This document shows, piece by piece, positions 25,041-28,052 of a DNA stretch of 28,052 bases. Within the stretch, counting starts at the first letter, position 1; each line of letters starts with the position of its first letter. The stretch is from NCBI GenBank assembly GCA_900540375.1, contig UQFS01000041.1:1-28052 (forward strand), given 5' to 3'. A program made the translations under genes and the position numbers. This DNA is from an uncultured Prevotella sp. Its GTDB lineage: Bacteria; Bacteroidota; Bacteroidia; Bacteroidales; Bacteroidaceae. The notes beneath the pieces were generated by a model. That model saw nothing but the letters and a program-made list of their open reading frames with translations. It had not been told where the DNA came from and did not search any database.

Positions 25041-27635
25041 ATGCAAAACAATAAAGCATTCATCGTCTCGCTGCTGTTCGCGGCAATGCCAGTGGCTGCC
25101 CAACAGTTGCCCTATCAGAATCCTCAGCTCACTCCGTTGGAGCGTGCCCGTGACCTGTGCGCACGTCTCACGCTGGAGGAGAAGTCGCAACTCATGCGCA
25201 ACTCGTCACCGGCCATCCCCCGACTGGGTATCCCGCAGTTTGAATGGTGGAGCGAGGCTCTGCATGGCATAGCCCGCGACGGCTACGCCACGGTCTTTCC
25301 TCAGAATACCGGCATGGCGGCTTCGTGGGACGATGCGTTGCTTTACCGGGTGTTTTGTGCCATTTCCGACGAGGCTGTAGCCAAAAACAATATGGCCAGA
25401 CGCAGTGGGGAGATCAAGAAGTACCAGGGCGTGAGCATTTGGACGCCCAACGTAAACATCTTCCGCGATCCGCGTTGGGGACGGGGAATGGAAACCTATG
25501 GCGAGGATCCCTATCTGACGACGCGCATGGGCTTGGCGGTTGTCAATGGCTTGCAGGGGCAGGACGACACCAATCACAAAAAACAAAACTACTATAAGAC
25601 ACTGGCTTGTGCCAAACATTTCGCTGTACACAGCGGACCGGAGTGGAACCGCCATGTGTTCAACATTGAGAATTTGCCCGAGCGTGACCTGTGGGAGACC
25701 TATCTGCCGGCTTTCAAGTCGCTTGTCCGCGACGGACATGTGCGTGAGGTGATGTGTGCTTACCAGCGTATCGACGGAGAACCCTGCTGCGGCAACAACC
25801 GCTATTTGGCTCAGATCCTGCGCGGCGAGTGGGGCTATGACGGACTCGTGGTCAGCGACTGCGGCGCCATCGGTGACTTCTACCGTGAGGGGCGGCACCA
25901 TGTGGTGAACTCTTCGCAGGAAGCGTCGTCGATGGCTGTACGTGCCGGAACGGACGTGGAGTGCGGCGGTGTCTACGCTTCCCTGCCGCGTGCCGTGAAG
26001 AAGGGGCTCATCGCTGAGAGCACAATCGACACAAGTGTGGTCAGACTGTTGAAAGCGCGCTTCGAGGTGGGTGACTTCGACGATGAGACGCTGGTGCCTT
26101 GGAAGCGCACGGGCGAGGAGATGATTGCCACACCGGAGCATCATCAGCTGGCTTTGCAGATGGCACGGGAAAGCATGGTGCTCCTGCAGAACCGCAACAA
26201 CATTTTGCCTTTGAAGAAGGATATGAAGATTGCGGTGATGGGGCCGAATGCGAACGACTCAGTGACGCTGTGGGGCAACTACAATGGCTACCCGACTGCC
26301 ACGTCGACCATCCTGCAAGGCATACGCTCGAAAGACGGTAACGTGAAGTACATCAGCGGCTGTGGCTATACCCGCAACGAGATCAGTGAAAGTCATTATG
26401 GCGAGATCGCTACTCCCGACGGACAAAAGGGCATGAGGGCCACTTACTGGAACAACACCGACATGAAGGGCGATCCTGTAGCGACAGCGACGATGCGTGA
26501 GCCCATCAACCTGAGCAATGGCGGCAACACGGTGTTTGCGCCCAGCGTGAACCTTGAGGACTTCTCGGCTGTCTACGAGGGCGTGTTCACCCCGAAGGAG
26601 AGCAACACGCTGATGGTGAGACTGTCGAGCGACGACAAGGGCAGGGTGATCATCAATGGCGACACGGTCATCAACAGTTGGAAGGTGCGCCATCGTGTCA
26701 GCGAGTCTGCAAAGGAATATAGGTTTGAGGCTGGCAAGCACTACAACATCCGTGTGGAATATGTGCAGGAAAAGGACATGGCTGTTTGTCAGTTCGACAT
26801 TCTCCGCAAGGCTACCATCACCGCTCAGGACATCGTTGCGAAGGCCGCCGACGCCGACGTCGTGGTGTTTGTCGGAGGCATCTCTCCACGCCTGGAGGGC
26901 GAGGAGATGAGCGTCAAGGAGCCGGGCTTCCGCGGTGGCGACCGCACGAGCATCGAACTGCCGGAGGCTCAGCGCGAGGTGGTGCGCCTTCTCAAGGAGG
27001 CTGGCAAGAAGGTGGTCTTTGTCAACTGCAGCGGTGGCGCGATGGCATTGAAGCCGGAAGCCAGGAACAGCGAGGCGATCTTGCAGGCTTGGTATGGTGG
27101 AGAGAGTGGGGGACAGGCTGTGGCCGACGTGCTCTTCGGTGACTGCAATCCCGGTGGCAAGCTGCCGGTTACTTTCTACCAAAGCGACAAGGATCTGCCC
27201 GACTTCCTCGACTATCACATGACGAACCGCACATACAGATATTTCAAGGGACAGCCGCTGTGGGCCTTCGGCTACGGCTTGAGCTATACGACATTCAAAC
27301 TGGGTAAAGCCAGTGTGGGCAATGGCCGCAATGGCGGCAAGGCTGTCAGCGTGAGCGTGAAAAATACGGGCAAGATGGCCGGCTCTGAGGTGGTGCAAGT
27401 GTATGTCAAGGATCCCAAAGACATCAACGGACCCGCGAAAACCCTGCGTGGCTATCAGCGCGTGACGTTGCAGCCCGGTGAGAGTAAAACTGTAACCATC
27501 GACTTGCCACGTGAGAATCTTGAACTTTGGGACGCATCGACGAACACAATGCGGGTAAAGCCCGGAAAGATTCAGATACTCGTGGGTACCAGCAGCCGTC
27601 AGCAGGATCTGCAAGTGTTGGGCATGCAGCTATGA
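25041..27635 (+). CDS. secreted GH3 glycosidase with PA14 insert, probable beta-xylosidase
   Basis: From ATG 25041 this protein has 864 residues. An upstream in-frame GTG (25020) lies within the terminator stem and would put seven residues ahead of the signal peptide (about 1-20, VAAQ), so I rejected it. The GH3 barrel carries RDPRWGRGMETYGEDP (142-157), Lys192-His193, and the nucleophile Asp273 in VVSDCGAI, a form typical of GH3 beta-xylosidases. The second domain holds the acid/base loop PRLEGEEM (616-623) and is interrupted by a PA14 module (about 465-590). The C-terminal FnIII-like domain spans about 765-860. The enzyme retains stereochemistry and removes terminal xylose, or possibly glucose or arabinose. 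It is likely periplasmic. Expression may depend on read-through of the hairpin just before it. A xylose symporter gene follows after 104 bases. Confidence 0.93.
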   Translation: MQNNKAFIVSLLFAAMPVAAQQLPYQNPQLTPLERARDLCARLTLEEKSQLMRNSSPAIPRLGIPQFEWWSEALHGIARDGYATVFPQNTGMAASWDDALLYRVFCAISDEAVAKNNMARRSGEIKKYQGVSIWTPNVNIFRDPRWGRGMETYGEDPYLTTRMGLAVVNGLQGQDDTNHKKQNYYKTLACAKHFAVHSGPEWNRHVFNIENLPERDLWETYLPAFKSLVRDGHVREVMCAYQRIDGEPCCGNNRYLAQILRGEWGYDGLVVSDCGAIGDFYREGRHHVVNSSQEASSMAVRAGTDVECGGVYASLPRAVKKGLIAESTIDTSVVRLLKARFEVGDFDDETLVPWKRTGEEMIATPEHHQLALQMARESMVLLQNRNNILPLKKDMKIAVMGPNANDSVTLWGNYNGYPTATSTILQGIRSKDGNVKYISGCGYTRNEISESHYGEIATPDGQKGMRATYWNNTDMKGDPVATATMREPINLSNGGNTVFAPSVNLEDFSAVYEGVFTPKESNTLMVRLSSDDKGRVIINGDTVINSWKVRHRVSESAKEYRFEAGKHYNIRVEYVQEKDMAVCQFDILRKATITAQDIVAKAADADVVVFVGGISPRLEGEEMSVKEPGFRGGDRTSIELPEAQREVVRLLKEAGKKVVFVNCSGGAMALKPEARNSEAILQAWYGGESGGQAVADVLFGDCNPGGKLPVTFYQSDKDLPDFLDYHMTNRTYRYFKGQPLWAFGYGLSYTTFKLGKASVGNGRNGGKAVSVSVKNTGKMAGSEVVQVYVKDPKDINGPAKTLRGYQRVTLQPGESKTVTIDLPRENLELWDASTNTMRVKPGKIQILVGTSSRQQDLQVLGMQL

Positions 27636-27696
27636 TGCACGGGATATTCTCTAATTCTTGATAAAAAGTAAGGCTTCAACTTTATTCGATAAACTA

Positions 27697-27726
27697 TTGA
27701 AAAAGTAAAAATAGCATATAATTTTA
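27697..27726 (+). promoter_or_regulatory. possible promoter of the symporter gene
   Basis: ATTG (TTG at 27697-27699), exactly 19 bases, then TAATTTTA (27719-27726) matches the consensus except for the last base (A for G). It would give a very short leader before the ATG at 27740. No terminator separates the GH3 gene, so cotranscription is also possible. Confidence 0.4.
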
Positions 27727-27739
27727 AAGATAAATCTAT

Positions 27740-28052
27740 ATGATCATGCAATATCAGGAAAGGGGCAGCAAAGGTTATCTGGCTGCCATCGTCATGGTTG
27801 CCGTCTTGGGCGGTCTGCTCTTTGGCTACGACACCGCCGTGATCTCCGGTGCCGAGAAAGGCTTGCAGGCCTTCTTCCTCGGTGCGTCCGACTTCAAATA
27901 TACCGACTTCATGCATGGCTTCACGTCGTCGTCGGCCCTTATCGGCTGTATCATCGGCTCGGGTCTTAGCGGCTTCTTTGCCGGGAGGTTCGGGCGCAAG
28001 CGCTCGCTGATCTTCGCCGGCATCTGCTTCTTCATCTCGGCATGGGGCAGCA
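27740..28052 (+). CDS. xylE: XylE-like MFS sugar/proton symporter, N-terminal fragment cut by the window edge
   Basis: About 104 codons are present and the frame runs off the end. The segment GGLLFGYDTAVISG (24-37) is the hallmark of the E. coli XylE / sugar-porter MFS family. Asp31 matches the proton-coupling Asp27 of XylE. ALIGCIIGSGLSG (66-78) followed by the MFS motif GRFGRKRS (82-89) marks the loop between helices 2 and 3. The predicted job is D-xylose uptake across the inner membrane with protons. Position right after a GH3 beta-xylosidase gene supports xylose, though glucose or arabinose porters look similar at this end. Start choice: ATG 27740 or the in-frame ATG 27746. Confidence 0.85.
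   Translation, partial: MIMQYQERGSKGYLAAIVMVAVLGGLLFGYDTAVISGAEKGLQAFFLGASDFKYTDFMHGFTSSSALIGCIIGSGLSGFFAGRFGRKRSLIFAGICFFISAWGS

Noticed and set aside
26259..27614. Minus-strand ORF of 451 codons opposite the GH3 gene
   Set aside because: It is a shadow of the well-supported GH3 frame, with no domain, signal or promoter evidence.

Overview
The window looks like chromosomal DNA of a Prevotella-type member of the Bacteroidales. The signs are a SusC/SusD pair, lipoproteins whose lipid-bearing Cys is followed by acidic residues (the Bacteroidetes surface-export pattern), promoters of the form TTTG-N19/20-TAnnTTTG, A-rich leaders without Shine-Dalgarno sequences, a hybrid two-component regulator, and C-terminal tags of the Ser-Gly-Gln-Arg...Gly-Lys-Lys type. 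The genus is inferred from style, not from a marker gene.

Positions 1-1850 lie outside the main locus. A small two-helix membrane protein (minus strand) and a divergent UDP-GlcNAc 2-epimerase homologue (plus strand) are transcribed away from each other, each from a recognisable -33/-7 promoter. A strong intrinsic terminator closes the epimerase gene.

Positions 2096-28052 are all plus strand and form a pectin- and xylose-oriented polysaccharide utilisation locus (PUL). In order they hold: a GH43 arabinofuranosidase/xylosidase; a FimB/Mfa2-like lipoprotein; a lipoprotein joining a fimbrillin-like N-terminus to a DUF4957-like beta-helix; SusC; SusD; a DUF4957/DUF5123-type lipoprotein; and a very large multi-module CE8 pectin methylesterase. 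Then come a 564-base intergenic region with a striking inverted repeat, a hybrid two-component regulator (HTCS), a PL1 pectate lyase, a secreted non-catalytic protein with probable carbohydrate-binding modules, a GH3 beta-xylosidase with a PA14 insert, and the start of a XylE-like sugar/proton symporter cut by the window edge.

The proposed logic is as follows. The surface lipoproteins and SusD capture pectic polymer. CE8 de-esterifies it and PL1 cleaves the exposed polygalacturonate. SusC imports oligosaccharides, GH43 and GH3 remove arabinose or xylose, and XylE carries the xylose into the cytoplasm. The HTCS senses an oligosaccharide in the periplasm and activates the locus.

The most unusual feature is the HTCS. 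It keeps the sensor propeller, Y_Y_Y domain, membrane helix, a HisKA-like helix pair with the His, a receiver and an AraC-type DNA-binding domain. It has no HATPase (ATP-binding) domain: about 50 residues rich in Asn, Asp and His lie where that domain should be, and the Glu after the phospho-accepting His is Lys. Other points to check are loss of two catalytic residues in the epimerase homologue, the near-perfect 63-nt hairpin next to an 18-bp palindrome, and a terminator ending six bases before the GH3 start codon.
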